A stretch of DNA of 64,000 bases from Cephalopachus bancanus (taxonomy: Eukaryota > Chordata > Mammalia > Primates > Tarsiidae), in contig JAPVLO010000074.1 in the NCBI GenBank assembly GCA_027257055.1, positions 4,045,001 to 4,109,000 of the forward strand. The letters run 5' to 3'. Under the pieces are notes generated by a model. The model was not told where the DNA came from, did not search any database, and saw only the letters and a list, made by a program, of their open reading frames with translations. This document shows positions 32,161 through 46,323 of this stretch, piece by piece. The first letter of the stretch is position 1. Each line of letters begins with the position of its first letter. Made by a program: the position numbers and the translations under genes.

Positions 32161-34242
32161 GGATTAGTATCCTATTGTCAATTTGAATTTATCAACTTTA
32201 GAACTTATGAATTTCTACTTTCCAACCTCATTTATATTGATTCCAAAAAGCATTGGAGGTATATACTCTTAATAAACTCTTGTTTGGGTTATTTGAATAG
32301 TAATCAGATATTTCTCATAGTGGAATGTTAAAAGGTGATTATATTTGGCACAGCTAGTCAACAGGACAAGTGGTGAAAACTAACTTTTATGTAGTGTTTC
32401 AGCCCTAATCTCTATCACCCACTGATCGATACTTACACTTTTTAATTCTACTGTGCATCCATTATGCGCAGTAATTAGCTGCATTTTCAAATCTAAATGG
32501 GAATCCATTATCATGGAGCTGGGTCATATATTCACCTAAATCCATTTGTAAGCCAAAAGTTGTCATTAGCAAATTTACAGAGCTATGTTATGGTTTCAAC
32601 TGCTGATAGAATAAAAGGTATACAGCTAATCTCGCTAAATATCTATTTATGTTATGTAAAATTAAAACACTGGGAGACAATTTTCACCTTCTAAAACTAG
32701 TGATTATTTACTTTGATTTAAGAATGGCAGGCTGTATATAAATATGAGATAGAGGTTTTTTTCAGGAAGTAAAGGCATATACCTCTTAGTATGCAAAGAA
32801 TTGTCTCTTTAAGCCAAAGACTATGCCTCTGGGCAAGTTAAATTAGCATTTTCCTAATAATGTACTGTGTTACAGAGGTTTTCTTGTTGTTGATTTTTAA
32901 AACTTTCATGGAGATCCATAATCAGTGAATAGTTAGAACCTTTCATTTTTATTGGGTTCTTGTGTGTGTATATATGAACACACTAGGTATGCAAAGTGCT
33001 GTATATGAGAAAATCAACACATGTAATGTAGAGATGATGAATATTTACAATTTACGCTTTCATTGTTACTGTGCTCTAAAGAACACCTAAGAAAGAAAAG
33101 TGATGTTACAAACGTAGAATAGATACCTGCCCCCAATCAAGTATTTTCCTTGTAGTTTAACACCACAATACTTTTATTGCTAGCATTTTACGTCATTGCA
33201 CATAAATTTCAGATGTTATGCAACTCATCCACCCCATTCCAAAAGAAAATACATAGTTCCATAAAGTTGAAATAAGGTTCATTACACAGTTAGGTAAATC
33301 ATTTGTGAATTCAGCAAAAGCAAGCAGTAAATATGAATAAATTCAGTTGTGTTATCTGTAACTCTGACTTTAAAAAAAGCTTTTTTTTAATGGATGAAAT
33401 ATCTCAAAAGTTAAATTACCTAGTGTCATAATATTTTATGTGAACAGCTGCAGAAAGTTTCACACTTTTTCCAAAGATAGGACAATATCTATGCGTTTGC
33501 AATATGAGAAAGAATTTCATTACATATGAGTGCTTTAGTAAGCCTCTAAAGTAAATTCTTTTCTGCATTGGGAAAACTGTCATACAATTAAAGTAATGAA
33601 AGCAATCCCATTTCTCTCCCGCTGCAAATATAGTTTCCTATAGTAACAAGACAGTTGGAAATCATTTCCCTTGTTAATACTTTTAAAAAGAGGACATTTT
33701 CTTTTTAAATAATCCTTAAAAATTTCCCAATGGTTATAATTTTCTATTTAAAAAAAACTACATAATATTTCTCTTCATCATGTAATGTTAGTGCGGGGGA
33801 AAAAAAGCCGAATGCATACTTCTCAATGTAAAGTCTGATTTCTCTTTTCTTTGAGTTTGTGTTTATTATTTGCTAATCCAGACATAAATGGAAGTGTCTT
33901 ATAGAGTAACCAAGCAGAGACCAATAGCTTATAATTCCCTTCTGTGTAAGATCACACAATGCTGTGAGAGCTGAACATAAAGACCACAGCCCCTGGGCCA
34001 AGGTCACTTATTTCAATATAATGTCATTACTCTCCTGCCATTAAAGTCACAACTTATTTTGAATGTCATTTAAGGTAGATGTTTTACTCACCGTAAAGGG
34101 AAGAGCAAATAAAACGCTGAAGATCAAATAATATGCAAGAGCTCTAAAAATAGGAGCTGAGAATTGATACACATGAATAGGGCAACATGCAATCCAGAGC
34201 CAAGTCGAATGAAGTCATGTACGAAAATTATCCATAATTTAT

Positions 34243-34876
34243 TTTTTCTCAGTTTTATTGAGGTATAATTAACAATAGATTGTATATATTTAAGGTGTAA
34301 AACATGATGACTAGATGTATGTATACCTTGTGAAATGATTACCAAAATCAAGTTAATTAATATATACATCACTTCACACAGCAACCATTACTTTTGTGTG
34401 CGATGAGAATGCTTAAGAGGTACTTGCTAGCAAATTTCTGGTATACAATACGATATCATTAACTGCAGTCACTGTGTGGTACATTAGATCCACAGAATAT
34501 ATTCATAGTATAACATTTTGCACTCGTTGATTGGCATTTTCTCATTCACCTTACCCCACCCCCTAATCTCCTGGTAATCAACATTCTGCTCTCTGATTCC
34601 ACATGTTCAACTTTTTTAGATTCCATGTATAAGTGAGGTCATACGGAATTTGTCTCTCTGTGTCAGGTTTATTGCACTTAGTATAATGTTCTCTTCGTTC
34701 ATTCACTTGCAAAAATGACACGATTTTCTTCTTTTTTTATGGCTGAAATATATACTCCATCTTTTCTTTATCCATGCATACATCAACAGACACTCAGATT
34801 GTTTTAATAGCTTAGATAATGTGAATAGTGTTGCAGTGAACATGAGTAGACAATTATTTCTTTGTGACACTATTTT

Positions 34877-34940
<64 letters not shown>

Positions 34941-37900
34941 CTTCAGAAGTGAGAGTGCCAGATCATATGATAGTTCCTCTTTAATTTCTTGAGAAAGCTT
35001 CATGCAGTTTTGCATAATAGCTGTACCAATTTTGTGCAAGTATTCCCTTTTCTCCACACCTTGTCAATACTTGTTTATTGATAATAGCCATATTACCAGG
35101 TGCAAGAATATATCTCATTGTGGATTTGGTGTGCATTTCCCTGATGATTAGTGATATTGAGAACCTTTTCATATACCTGTTGACTATTTGTATGCTTTGG
35201 TTGCTGAAAGGTCTATTCAGGTCTCGAACACATTTTTAATTGGGCTATTTGTTTTTTTATGCTATTGAGTTGAGTTTTTAAAAAAACATTTTGAATATTA
35301 ACCCTGATTTGAAATATGCACGATTTGAAATATTTTTCCTATTTTGTAGATTGTCTTTTCACTTTGTTGATTGTTTCCTTTGCGGTACTGAAGCTTTTTA
35401 GTTAAATGCAATTCCAACGATCTATTTTAGTTTTTGCTGCCTGTGCTTCTGGAGTCAAAACAACAACAACAAAAATCATTGTCAAGATCAATATCAAGTA
35501 GTTTTTCCCAGAGTTTGCTTCCAGAAGTTTTATGTTTTCAGGTCTTGTGTTAGATACTTAACCAATTTCAAGGTAATTTTTGTAGAGGGTATAAAATAAA
35601 GGTCCAGTTTTATTCTTTTGTATGTGGGAATTAATTTTTTCTAAGACAGTTTATGAAACGACTATTCCTTCCCCATTGTGTATTATAGGCACCCTGCCAA
35701 AGTGGAGGTGGTCATATACGCATGGATTAATTCCTGAGTTCTCTATTCTGTTCCACTGTTCTGTGTTTATGCCCCAAGTGTCTGTTTTTATGCCAGTATT
35801 ATGCTGTTTTATTATTATAGTTTTGTAATATATATTGTAATCAAGAATATGATGCCCCCAGCTTTGTTCTTATTACAGATTGCTTGAGATATTTTGGGTA
35901 TTTTGAGGTTCATATGAATCTTAGGATTGTATTTTCTATTTCTGTGAAAATGCCACTAGGTAGCATGCGCATTTTAATAATATTAACTTTTTAATAATAT
36001 TAATTATTCTAATACATGAACCAGAATATCTTTCCGATTACTTGTGTCCTTCAGTCTGATTCATCAAGGGTTTATTGTTTTCATTATTCAAACTTTGGCC
36101 TCCTTTGTTCAATATATTCCTAAATATTTTGTTCTTTGGGATAGATTTTATATGAAAATGTTTTCTTAATTTTTTCTTGAAAGTTAATAATTTATGTGTA
36201 GAAATGTACAGAAAAATTTTTCTATGTTGATTTTGTATCCTGCAACGTTACTAAATTTGGTATTAGTACTAACTACTTGTTGGTGGAGTCTTTAGGGTTT
36301 CTATGTATGATGTCATGACATTTGCAAATGGAAACATTTTACTTCATCCTTTCCATATGTATGCCTTTTTTTCCTTATCTAATTGGTATGACTAAGCTTT
36401 CCAGTACTTTGTATGTTGAATAGAATGGGGGAAAATGAGCATCTCTGTATTGCTTCCGATCTTAGAAAAAAAACCTTTCAACTTCTCACCATTGAGTATG
36501 ATGTTAGCTGTGGACTTGACATGTATGGTCTTTACTAAGTTGAGTTACATTTATTCTATACTTAATTTGTTGAGAGTTTTTTTTATTACGAAAGGATATG
36601 AATTTATTTTATCATGAACTTATTTTATTGTGAACTTATCATGAACTTTGTCAAATGTTCTTACTGCTATTCAGATAATAATATAATTTTTATGCTTCAT
36701 TTTGGTAATGTCTTCTATCATGTTTATGAATTTACATATGTCAAAATGTCCTTATATCCCAGGGGTAAATCCCACTTGATCATGGTGTATGGTCTTTTAA
36801 TGTGCTTTTGAATTCGGTTTGCTAGTCTTTTGTTGAGGATTTTTGCATCTATATATAATAGGGATATTTATGGCCCTGTTATTTTCATTTTGGTAGTGTT
36901 TTATCTTAGTTTAGTATGAGAGCAATACTGGCCTCATAAAACTATTTGTAAATGTTCTTTATTCTTCGATTTTTTGAAACAGTTTAAAATTGGCATAAAC
37001 TTTTCTTTAAATGCTTGTTAAAAATATACCAGTAAAGCCGTCATGTCATGGGCTTTTATTGTCTAAATAATATGACTTTGGGAGGTTTCCAATTGCTGTT
37101 TCATCTCTTAACTCATCATAAGTCTGCTTAGATTTTTTATTTCTTTATAATTCTGTCTTGGTGAGTTGCATGTTTCTAAAAATTTATCAGTTTATTCTAA
37201 GATATCCAACTTGTTGGCAGGTGACTTAAGAACAATCGCTTATAATTATTTGTATTTCTGAGATATCACAGAAATTTAGTAAAGTCTCTTCTTTCATGTG
37301 CAATTTTGAGAGCTCTCTTTTCCCTTGTTTAGTTTAGCTGAAGGTTTATCAATGTTATTTCTTTTCAACAAACTAACATTTAATTTTGTTTATCTTTTCA
37401 ATTTTCTTTCTAGTCTTTAATTTATTTTAATTTTTATTCTTTTTTTCTACTGGCTTTGAGAAGACACTAAGCTCTTTTTATTTCTACTTTGACTTATTGA
37501 TTGTTCAAGAATGTGTTGATAAATTTTACATATCTGTAAATTTTTCAATTTTCTTCCTATAATGGATTTTATATTTCATATCATTAAGGTCAGAAATAAT
37601 ACTTGATATGATTTCAATCTTCCAAAGTTTGTTAAGTCTCATTTTATTGCCTAACATATGATTTATCCTGGAAAATGATATATGGTATATGTGTGCTTGG
37701 GAAGACTATGTATTTTACTGCTGTCATATAGAATATTCTGTATATGTCTGTTGCACTCCTTGGTCCATAGTCTTATTCAAATTTCTGTGTAGATGATTGT
37801 GTTAAAAGTGGGGCGCTAAAATTCTGTACTATTATTATTTTACTGTCTATTTAGTCCTTGATTTGTGTTAATGTTTGCTTTGTTTATCTTGGTGCTCCAA

Positions 37901-40075
37901 TTTGGCACACCATATATATTTACAATTGTTATAGCTTCCCAATGTACTGACCCCTATGCCATTATATACTGACTTTCTTTATCTCTTTTGTTAGATTTTA
38001 ACTGGTAATCTATTTTAGGTGATATAAGTATAGTCACTCCTTCTTCCTTTTGGCTATGAACTAGAGTAATATCTTTTTCATGCTTTAATTTTTAGCCTAT
38101 GTGTCCTTAAAGCTAAAATGAGTGTTTTATAAGACATGATATTATTGAATCTTGTGGAGTTTTTGTTTTTTTGTTTCTAAATTCTTTAAGTTACTCTTAA
38201 AAATACTCATTTGTGTGTTTTGACTGGATAATTTAATTCATTTACTTTTAAAGTAATTATTGATCAATATAATTATTGAAGGACTAACTGTTGCTATTTT
38301 GTTAATTGCTTACTGTTTTGTAGTTTCTCTTTGCTATTCTGATCTTCCTCTCTTACACTGTGATTTGTTGATTTTGTGTAATGGTGTGCTTTTCTTCCAT
38401 TCACTTTATCTTTTGTGTATCCACTAGAGTTTTTTTCTTTGTGATTACTATGAGACATCCATAAAATATCTTACAGTTACAATCTCTTTTCAATGATAAT
38501 AACTTCAATCATATGTACACGTTCTACATTTTAGTTCTTGTCCTCTGACAAGTCATGCTAATGTCACAATTAACACATTTTCTATTGCATATCCATTAAT
38601 AAAGTATTGTAGCTATTAGATATTTTAATACTTTGTCTTTTAACTTCTGTACTAGAATTTAAGGTAGTTTATACTCGACCACTATAGTATTAGTGCATTC
38701 TGAGTATATTTACTTTTATCAGTGAATTTTGTTACTTTCATTTGTTTTCATGTCATTACTTAGCATACTATTGTTTCAACTTGAAGTACTCCTTTTAGCA
38801 TTTCCTATAATACAGGTCCAACGGTGAAAAAAAATCCCATTATTCGGGAAATGTCTTTTCTTCATATCTGAAGGACAATCTTACTGAATATACTATCATT
38901 CATTAGTATTTTTTTCAAACATTTTTATATACTATTCCACTCCTTCTAGCCCTCTAAGCCTACAGGGTTTCTAGTGATAAATCCACTGATAATTTCAGAG
39001 AAGATAGGATTGTCTGTATGTGACAAGTCACTTTTTTCTTGCTTATTTCACAAGTATATTTTTATCTTTGTTTTTTGACAATTTGACTATACTATGTCTT
39101 GGAATAATCTTTTTTGCCTTGATTTTGCTTAGGGATTTTAGAGTTTTGGAGATGTAAAATCCACAACTCTTCCAATATTTGGGAAGTTTTCAGCCATAAT
39201 CTCATTAAATAGGCTCTCATTTCTTTCTTTATACGCCTGTAGAAACTTCCATAATGCATATACTTGTTTGTTTGATGATGTCTCAATAGTCTTATATAAT
39301 TTTTACACATTTTACTATTTTTTCTCTTTGTTTCTCTAATTGGCTAATTTTGAATGCCTTTTTATTGAGTTATCTGATTCTTTATAATACACAAATGCAA
39401 TTATAATGTGCAATATTATTATAAAAATAATCTTCATTTTATAATTGTTGCATTTATTTTTATCATTTTTAAATTCTTAGGTTTTCAATACATAGTAACT
39501 GATCTTTCTGACTATTTATTTATTATCTGTCAAGTTAAGCTAAAATCTGTGAACATGAATCTCTGTCTTTATTTGTATCTGGTTTTATTATATTTTATTC
39601 TTTTGATTAATAAGCACATTGGTTCAATTGTAAAATTACTTGTATATTGCATTGTGCAATGACTGAAAATTTTTCTGAATGCTCACTGAATTGACTGAAC
39701 AATCAGCTTTTAGGAAACTGGTGTACACTTTTATCTAGATGATAGAGCTGTACCCAAGCTCAGCTTTCCACATAAATAGAAAGTAGCAATTTTCCACAGT
39801 TGTCAAGGTCTCTCAATCCTCAGCAGCTGGATTCCGTAGATAATTCCTGTGATTTTCGAACATTCTCAATCCCACCTTTACTAGTCACTGAATATCAGCA
39901 GTTCCAGAAAGGGTATGACATTGGGTGAAGTTGCTTTCTGTAACTTAGCTAATCTTTGCAACAGCTGTCAGCTAAAGACTGTTACCACCTCCTGCTACTG
40001 GGGAAACAAGTTCTTCTTTGAAGAGTAATTGCCAGCGGTGCCCATCCTACCACCAGTGAATTGTAACTTCTTTTT
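34243..40075 (-). mobile_element. Long L1M/L1P element, reverse strand, about 5.8 kb
   Basis: The forward strand shows L1 landmarks in antisense from the 3'UTR (CAGTTTTATTGAGGTATAAT at 34251; GATTCCATGTATAAGTGAGG at 34619) through ORF2 (a TTTTAATAATATTAACTTTT block near 35972; TATGTTGAATAGAATGGGGG at 36412; CAACAAACTAACATTTAATT near 37367) and on to ORF1-side sequence (TACAGGTCCAACGGTGAAAA near 38812; TTGGGAAGTTTTCAGCCATA at 39180). The part beyond about 39400 is a probable 5' region. All reading frames are heavily broken. An (AC)n lies at 34879-34937. Confidence 0.8.
34879..34937. repeat. (AC)n microsatellite, about 29 units
   Basis: A pure run of AC dinucleotides inside the L1 3' region. 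Its length suggests a polymorphic locus. Cys/Val-alternating minus-strand open frames over it are artefacts. Confidence 0.97.
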
Positions 40076-41124
40076 TATTTTTTGTTATTTCTGGCCATGT
40101 AAGATTCCCATGACCCAAGAACAGCCTAATACACATTTCATGGAATATTTTAGAATTTGTCCAGAATCATGACATATGATTACTATAGAATACAAAGGGA
40201 CATTTCTGACTTGACATTTTGATTGCATAATGTTTCTAAATTGATTGGTCTGCTTTTCAAAACATATGTTATGAAACAAAGTTGTCTAAATTTCACCCAA
40301 AACAGTGGGAACCTGTGATAATTGCCTTAGTATTGACATGGAAAGATTGTAAAAGAACATTCTTTGTAACATGAAAATTGGTACTTGTAAACACTAATTG
40401 TTTTACCATGATTATAAAAACTGCAACTGAAATACTAAAACTAGCTAGGTTATGCTGTGCTATGTATGTAGCAGTTATCATGAAAGCATTTCATTATATT
40501 CATTAATATTAATGATGCAGTTTTCATTTATAAGTTTGTAAACATTTCAGACTCTATTACCTAGTAGCATTATTTCATTCTTTTGACAGACTACATTATC
40601 TTTTGTTTTATGCTGAAGTAGAGTGCAGCAAGCCAAGAAGCAACAAAATGCACATAATCAAAGTACTTGGAATGCTGACTGTAAAATTATACCAAGCACT
40701 GGCTGCATAATAGTAGGCTTTTGCTTGCTTTTTTTGTGATTTGTATTATTTGTTAAGTATAGTTCAATGTGAGAGTCTTCACATAAACAAACAATTGCTT
40801 TTACTTAAAATGTAGCAAATATTCAAGAGAATAACAATGTAAGGTATTGTTTATACAACTAATGTCAATTTTAGAACATTAAAGTATCAGTGAAAGTTTG
40901 AAACTCTTCTTAATGCTTATTATCTAATATAATAGGATGGAATAGTATAATATAATAAATGGAATAGTAATTTGTATATTTATACGTGTCTTGTCAGTTT
41001 TAGTAAATTTTATTTTTTCTGACTTAAAATCTTTTATAAAAATTAAAAATTATATAAATCAACATGATTCAATGTTTGGTATAATGGAAGAAAATGTTAA
41101 CAAAGTAAGAGCTGTTAAAATTTG
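40076..41124. other. Unassigned sequence
   Basis: AT-rich DNA with no recognised repeat or gene. Short ORFs on the minus strand (40085-40481) have no domain. Confidence 0.35.
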
Positions 41125-41546
41125 GATGATATCTGTTTGTTGCAGGATTATTCACAATAGCAAAAACATGGAACCAACCATGCTGCCCATTGAAAGTGGA
41201 CTGGATAAAGAAAATGTGGTACATTTACATGATGGAATATTATACAGCCATAAGGAGAAACAAAACCATGAACTTCGCAACAATTTTGATGGAATTAGAG
41301 TCTGTAATACTCAGTGATTTATCACAGAAGCAAAGATCTGAGTACTACATGTACTCACTCATTAGTGGGCCCTGAACATTTATCTTAATACTATAAGAAA
41401 GAAATTGGTAGTAGTGGGACACTGTCAGGGAGCGGGACACATAACATCAATAAGGGTACCAAACTTTACCTGTACGTTAACCACTTATGACCTAACTCTG
41501 AATTGTAACCCTCACCTTTAAAATTAAAAAGAAAAGAAAAAAATAG
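41125..41546 (+). mobile_element. L1 3' end, forward strand, 5' truncated
   Basis: Sense L1: ATTATTCACAATAGCAAAAA, GTGGTACATTTACATGATGG, AATATTATACAGCCATAAGG, then the ORF2 end, a 3'UTR and an A-rich tail near 41518-41546. Its moderate divergence suggests a primate-age copy. Confidence 0.85.
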
Positions 41547-42821
41547 CCAAAGCCGTAAAAACACTTTGGATGATGTCAAGCTTTTGAGGAAATTTTTTCT
41601 GATGATTTTGCCTACTAATACAAAGTTAACTGTTGATCCTTTTCTTATGACATGGCTAAATGAATTTAGGTTGTTAGCACTAGAAAGTCTCTAAATTCTA
41701 CAAGTACATAGTACAGGTCCATCTACAGTGTATACATTTTTGCTCTATCTGTAAATATGTCTCTACCTCAACACAGTGTTGGTGCTCACTTATTTATGTT
41801 CAGCTCCTTTCCCTTCTATGCTCACTTGCAATAGAGTCATATTAAATATAGTTAATAAAAGACACAGTAAATAAAATGCCTTAGAACAGAGTCTGGGCCC
41901 CGACTGTACCATTCAATAGCTCTGATATCTGAGCTGCTTTGCTGGTTTGGTATAATTTTTACTCTTCCTTCCTGTGAGATTAGATGAACATTGATACCTT
42001 TTCACAATGTTGTAGTAAAAATCAAAGGGAAAAAATGCACAAAAATTGCTTAGTACAATGGCTGGTGTCTGGTGAATGCTCAAGTTTATTATCACCATTA
42101 TGATTATGCACCTTTTCTTTCTTTTCCTCTTCCCCATTATCTCATGTTTAAAAGAGGCTTTGGATGGGGTGTAAATAGTGAAGGATCTGTTGAAGGTATC
42201 ATATAACAGACAGTCAGGAAGACATGCTTTGAAATCAAAATGTATATATTTCTTTTTTTCTTTTGCCAAAAATATTATTAACATTATTTATGAATAAAGA
42301 CTCCCTCCAAAAGATGTTACAAGCTAAAGAATGCCAAGGACTGATGGTCACTGCCAAGAGCTATTTCTTTTCCCTATTTATGAATACTAAGTAGCAACAA
42401 ATAAAATTGCTGATGTAATTTCATTATATTTAGTTATGGTGAGAATTATTAGGTCTGAAAGAAAAAAGTAAACCAACATGACTATTTATGTAGACTATAA
42501 TTAGTAACATTTTAATGGATACACTCTTAGAAAAACAATACATGTTTTCTTAAATCTGAAGATTTTAACATTCTCCTTAATTGTTAATTTTTTAAAGACA
42601 TTCTGTCAAATTATAGGTAAGTACCTGGGCAGTGGACAAAGTACTGGTTGAATTTCAGTTTTCTTTTATGTTACAGTCTGATAGTAACTAAACATTACTT
42701 TGCCTCTCTGACACTCAAATGTCATCATCTATTGTTTTGCAGTGACTCACAAAGTTAAAAAATAAAATAATTAATGTTTATAATTCTGATAATGCCTAAT
42801 TCATAGGTAAGTACATATCCA
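41547..42821. other. Unassigned sequence with MIR-like segments
   Basis: Two segments resemble sense MIR: 41880-42105 (ending GGTGTCTGGTGAATGCTCAA) and 42625-42810 (CTTTGCCTCTCTGACACTCA, AATGTCATCATCTATTG). The rest is not assigned. Confidence 0.4.
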
Positions 42822-43225
42822 TTTTCTAGGGCTGTCATAAAAGTATTACAAATTTGGTAGATTAAAAACAACAGCAATTTATTCACTCACAGTACTGAAG
42901 GCTAAGAATCTAAAATAAAGGTGACAGCAAGGGCACACTTTCTCTGAGACTGTGGGTAGAATCATTCCTTGCCTCCTCCTAGCTCTTGGCAGTGCCCATC
43001 AATCCATGGCATTCCTTGGCTTGCAGCTGCATCATTGCAGTCTCTGCTTCTGTCATCACATGACACTGTCTTCATGTGTATCTGTCTTCAGAAACAACAC
43101 CAGTCTTATTAAATTAGGGCTTACACCCTGCAACCTCATCTTAACTTGATTATATTTGCAGATTCTATTTACAAATAAATAGATATGCTCAGGTAATAGA
43201 TATGGGAATTACAACATATCTTGTT
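42822..43225 (-). mobile_element. MLT1 MaLR LTR, reverse strand
   Basis: Antisense MLT1: TTTTCTAGGGCTGTCATAAA, ACAACAGCAATTTATTCACT, CACAGTACTGAAGGCTAAGA, and the distal TAAATTAGGGCTTACACCCT and ACCTCATCTTAACTTGATTA. It is nearly full length. Confidence 0.85.
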
Positions 43226-43925
43226 AAAAGAAGCAGTTCAATTTATAACAGGCTGAACAGGGCTATAAATTTAATCCAATGTTTAAAAGCATTATACTAG
43301 TCCTGACTTTATACATATAAACAACTGTTTCTGAGATCACTGACTACATTACTGATAGGGGTATTCAAGTTTCGAGAGTAATCCTATGACCAAGGGCCCT
43401 TTAATTGCTGTACTATGAATCTTGTAGTTCCACACATTTTAATTAGTTTACATACCTTGTTAAAATAGAACTGGAAGACTGGAAGAAAGTCCTGTTCTTG
43501 AGTATTTTATATTTAGCTTATGGTTTGATGCAGTAGAAATTTACAAGTAGAGATCATCATCTTACTCTGAAAGTACCTGAAAAATACGCTGCCTTTGGAT
43601 ATACATTCCACCTAAAGTCTGAACAGAAAATCTCTTTTCTTGACAATCTGTGTAATTTTTCATGTTAATACTTTTAATAATAATATATCACAGTCTCTTA
43701 GTCACATAATGTTCACCAGTCAGAGATGAGTCAATATCTATGACTGATCTGTTTTCTCGAATGTTTTAAGTAACCACAGCAATTTAACCCATTGGATGTT
43801 CAAGACATATCTTGAAATGGTCATGCAGAGACAACGTTACCCAGCAGGAAAATATAACAGCCTTGAGACTATTTACTAGTTACTATTAAGCCAAATTTAA
43901 TACTGACTCAGAAAAAAGGATTCAC
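43226..43925. other. Unassigned sequence
   Basis: No recognised feature. Confidence 0.35.
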
Positions 43926-45215
43926 GCTGTTTGTGAACCTGGAAGCATCATACTACCTGACGTCAAAATATACTATAATGCTATAGTAACCAAAACATCA
44001 TGGTGTTGCTATAAAAACAGAATAGATCAATGGAATAGAATAGAGAACTTAGAAATAAATTCACTTATTTACAGCCAGCTGATTTTTGTCAAAAGAACCA
44101 AAAACATACATTAAGAAAAGGAAAGTCTTTTCAATACATGGTGCTGAGAAAACTGTATAGTATATACAATAAATGAAATGGACTCCTATCTCTTATTATA
44201 TACAATAATCAAATTAAATGGATTAAAGACTTAAATTAGGACTAGAAACTATAAAAGTGTTAGATGAAAGCATTAAAAAAAAAAACAAAACTTCAGGGTA
44301 TTGGTCCAGGCAAAGATGTGGCTAAAACTTCAAAGGTTATAGACAACGAAAGAAACATAGAGAAATGAGACTACATTAAACGTAAATTACAACAATCATT
44401 CTATAAAAACAGTATAGAGGTTTCTAGTGACTAAAAATAAGACTAATATATGATTCAGCAATCCCACTACTAAGTATTTTTCCCCCCAACCACTACTACT
44501 GGGTATTAATTCAAAAGAAAGGACATCAGTCTATCAAAGGGATGCCTACACCCCACCCACATCTTTTTGCAGCACTATTGACAATAACAAAGGTATGGAA
44601 TCAATCTGTGCCCAACAATAGATGAATGAATAAGGGAAATGTAATATTTCCTTATGTATACATACATACATACATATATATATATACATACGCATATATA
44701 TATATAGAATAGAATACTATTTAGCCACAAAAAGAATAAAATCCTGTCATTTGCAAAATCATGGGTAGAATTGGAAGTCATTATGTTAAGGGAAATAATC
44801 CAGGCACAGAAAAACAAATATTACATGTTATCACTCATATGTGAGAGTTAACAATTTTGATCACCTGGAGTTAAAGAGTAGAATAATTGATAACAAAGAC
44901 TGACAAGGGTATATGGACTGATAGGGGATGAGGAGAGATTGGTTAATGGATGCAAAAATACAGTTAGTTAGAAGGAACAAGTTCTAGTTTTTGGTAGAAG
45001 AGTAGGATGACTATAGTTAGCAACAATGTATTATACTTTTAAAATAGTTTTAAAAAAGAACTTGAAATGTTCCCAGCACATAGAAAAGATAAATAAATAC
45101 TCAAGGTGATGGACACCTCAAATACTCTGATTTGATCATTACATAGTCTATGTATGCAACAAAATATTATATTATTCCATTAATAGATACAATTGTACAT
45201 CAAAAATTTTTAAAA
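43926..45215 (+). mobile_element. L1M ORF2 3' part and 3'UTR, forward strand
   Basis: Sense L1M landmarks: GGAAGCATCATACTACCTGA, GGTGTTGCTATAAAAACAGA, ATAGATCAATGGAATAGAAT, TTTCAATACATGGTGCTGAG, then CAATCCCACTACTAAGTATT, TTTGCAGCACTATTGACAAT and the 3'UTR. A TACA/TATA repeat lies at about 44657-44706. Frames are broken. Confidence 0.85.
44657..44706. repeat. (TACA)n/(TA)n simple repeat
   Basis: Mixed TACA and TA units within the L1M, probably expanded from the L1 sequence that precedes GAATACTATTTAGCC. Confidence 0.9.
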
Positions 45216-45884
45216 TTTATATTGTTAATCATTAGAAAGGCTAATGAGGCCAAAGTGAAAAAAAAAGCAAATATCTTGATTAAAATTGTTCTACAAGAGA
45301 TACCCATCTTCCTCCTTGTAACTCCCATAAATAATTTGTTTCTGTTCTCAGCCCCAAAGACCCTATTAATATTATGCAAATCCTTTCTCTTTTGTACATA
45401 TAACAGTTGGTCTAGGGTAGACAATTAAGTTACAGTAAATTTACTCATTTTTTAGAAGTCAAGTTTTTTTTCCTTAAAAGTCTGATCTAAGAAACTTTGA
45501 ATTACATTTGTGCTTGAACTTCAATATTTGATAGTGTTGCCAAGATCTCTAGACCTGTCTCTATAAGAAGTCAGTAATATAGTATTAACAATAACATGAG
45601 AAAATTTTATTTTGATAAGGTTATTTAATTACTGTGTTTTTAATTATAGAATGGCAAATGTACAGAAGACATAATCTTTTTAGCATGTAACTTGAAATCT
45701 ATTTTGACATTTTGAACAGGCGATTGAGACCTGTGTACTACACATTTGTATGTATGTGATATTTACTAGTTGCATAACTACACTCAAATATTGCTAATCA
45801 GCCTGTTTGTAGCAACCTGGAGGGCGGTCTCTGGAAAGGTGTGTTCAAAGTTCTTATACTTGCGTTCTATATATTATAATATCA
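45216..45884. other. Unassigned sequence
   Basis: No recognised repeat. Complementary-strand open frames of 74 and 92 codons overlap at 45150-45428 and appear to be chance. Confidence 0.35.
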
Positions 45885-46070
45885 CTAAAAGTAAATTTCT
45901 CATGTTCATATCATAAAACTGTGAAATATTTGAGGTGATTAATATGATAATTAGTTTGATTTAGTTATTTCACATTGTATTAGAAATCATAATACCACCT
46001 TGTACCTCACAAATATACAGACAGAACTATACTTTTTCAATATGTAATAAAAATAAAAATTAAAAAAACA
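45885..46070 (+). mobile_element. L1M 3' UTR fragment, forward strand
   Basis: TTTGAGGTGATTAATATGAT, ATTTCACATTGTATTAGAAA and TACCTCACAAATATACAGAC precede an A-rich tail at about 46045-46067, as in an L1M 3' terminus. Confidence 0.6.
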
Positions 46071-46313
46071 CCACGATCTTTGGCAAACCTATAAAAAATG
46101 ATGTTTACAACTTGAATAAAATAGCAGGAATTACATCTTAAGAACTTGGAAAATAACAAAAACAAGAAGAGACAATAACATACAGAAAATAAGACTAGAG
46201 ACATAAAAATATTGACAGTGTTAAAATTTGCTTGAACACCCTTTGAAATAAAAGATTACATTTAGTCAGGCAAGGAAAACAACAGCATACTCCCACGAAT
46301 TAACACATAGTTT
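46071..46313. other. Unassigned sequence
   Basis: A-rich DNA without a recognised feature. Confidence 0.35.
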
Positions 46314-46323
46314 AAGATCTCTG

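Larger units (their letters stand above)
28841..34242. other. Unassigned sequence with microsatellites and a MIR trace
   Basis: More than 5 kb in which I recognise no L1, Alu, LTR or gene. It holds an (AC)n at about 29066-29089, a (TA)n-(CA)n at about 31067-31099 and a probable MIR at 32040-32160. It is the largest block without an assigned repeat. Confidence 0.35.

Noticed and set aside
34703..35057. Cys/Val-alternating peptides
   Set aside because: Translation of the (AC)n microsatellite.
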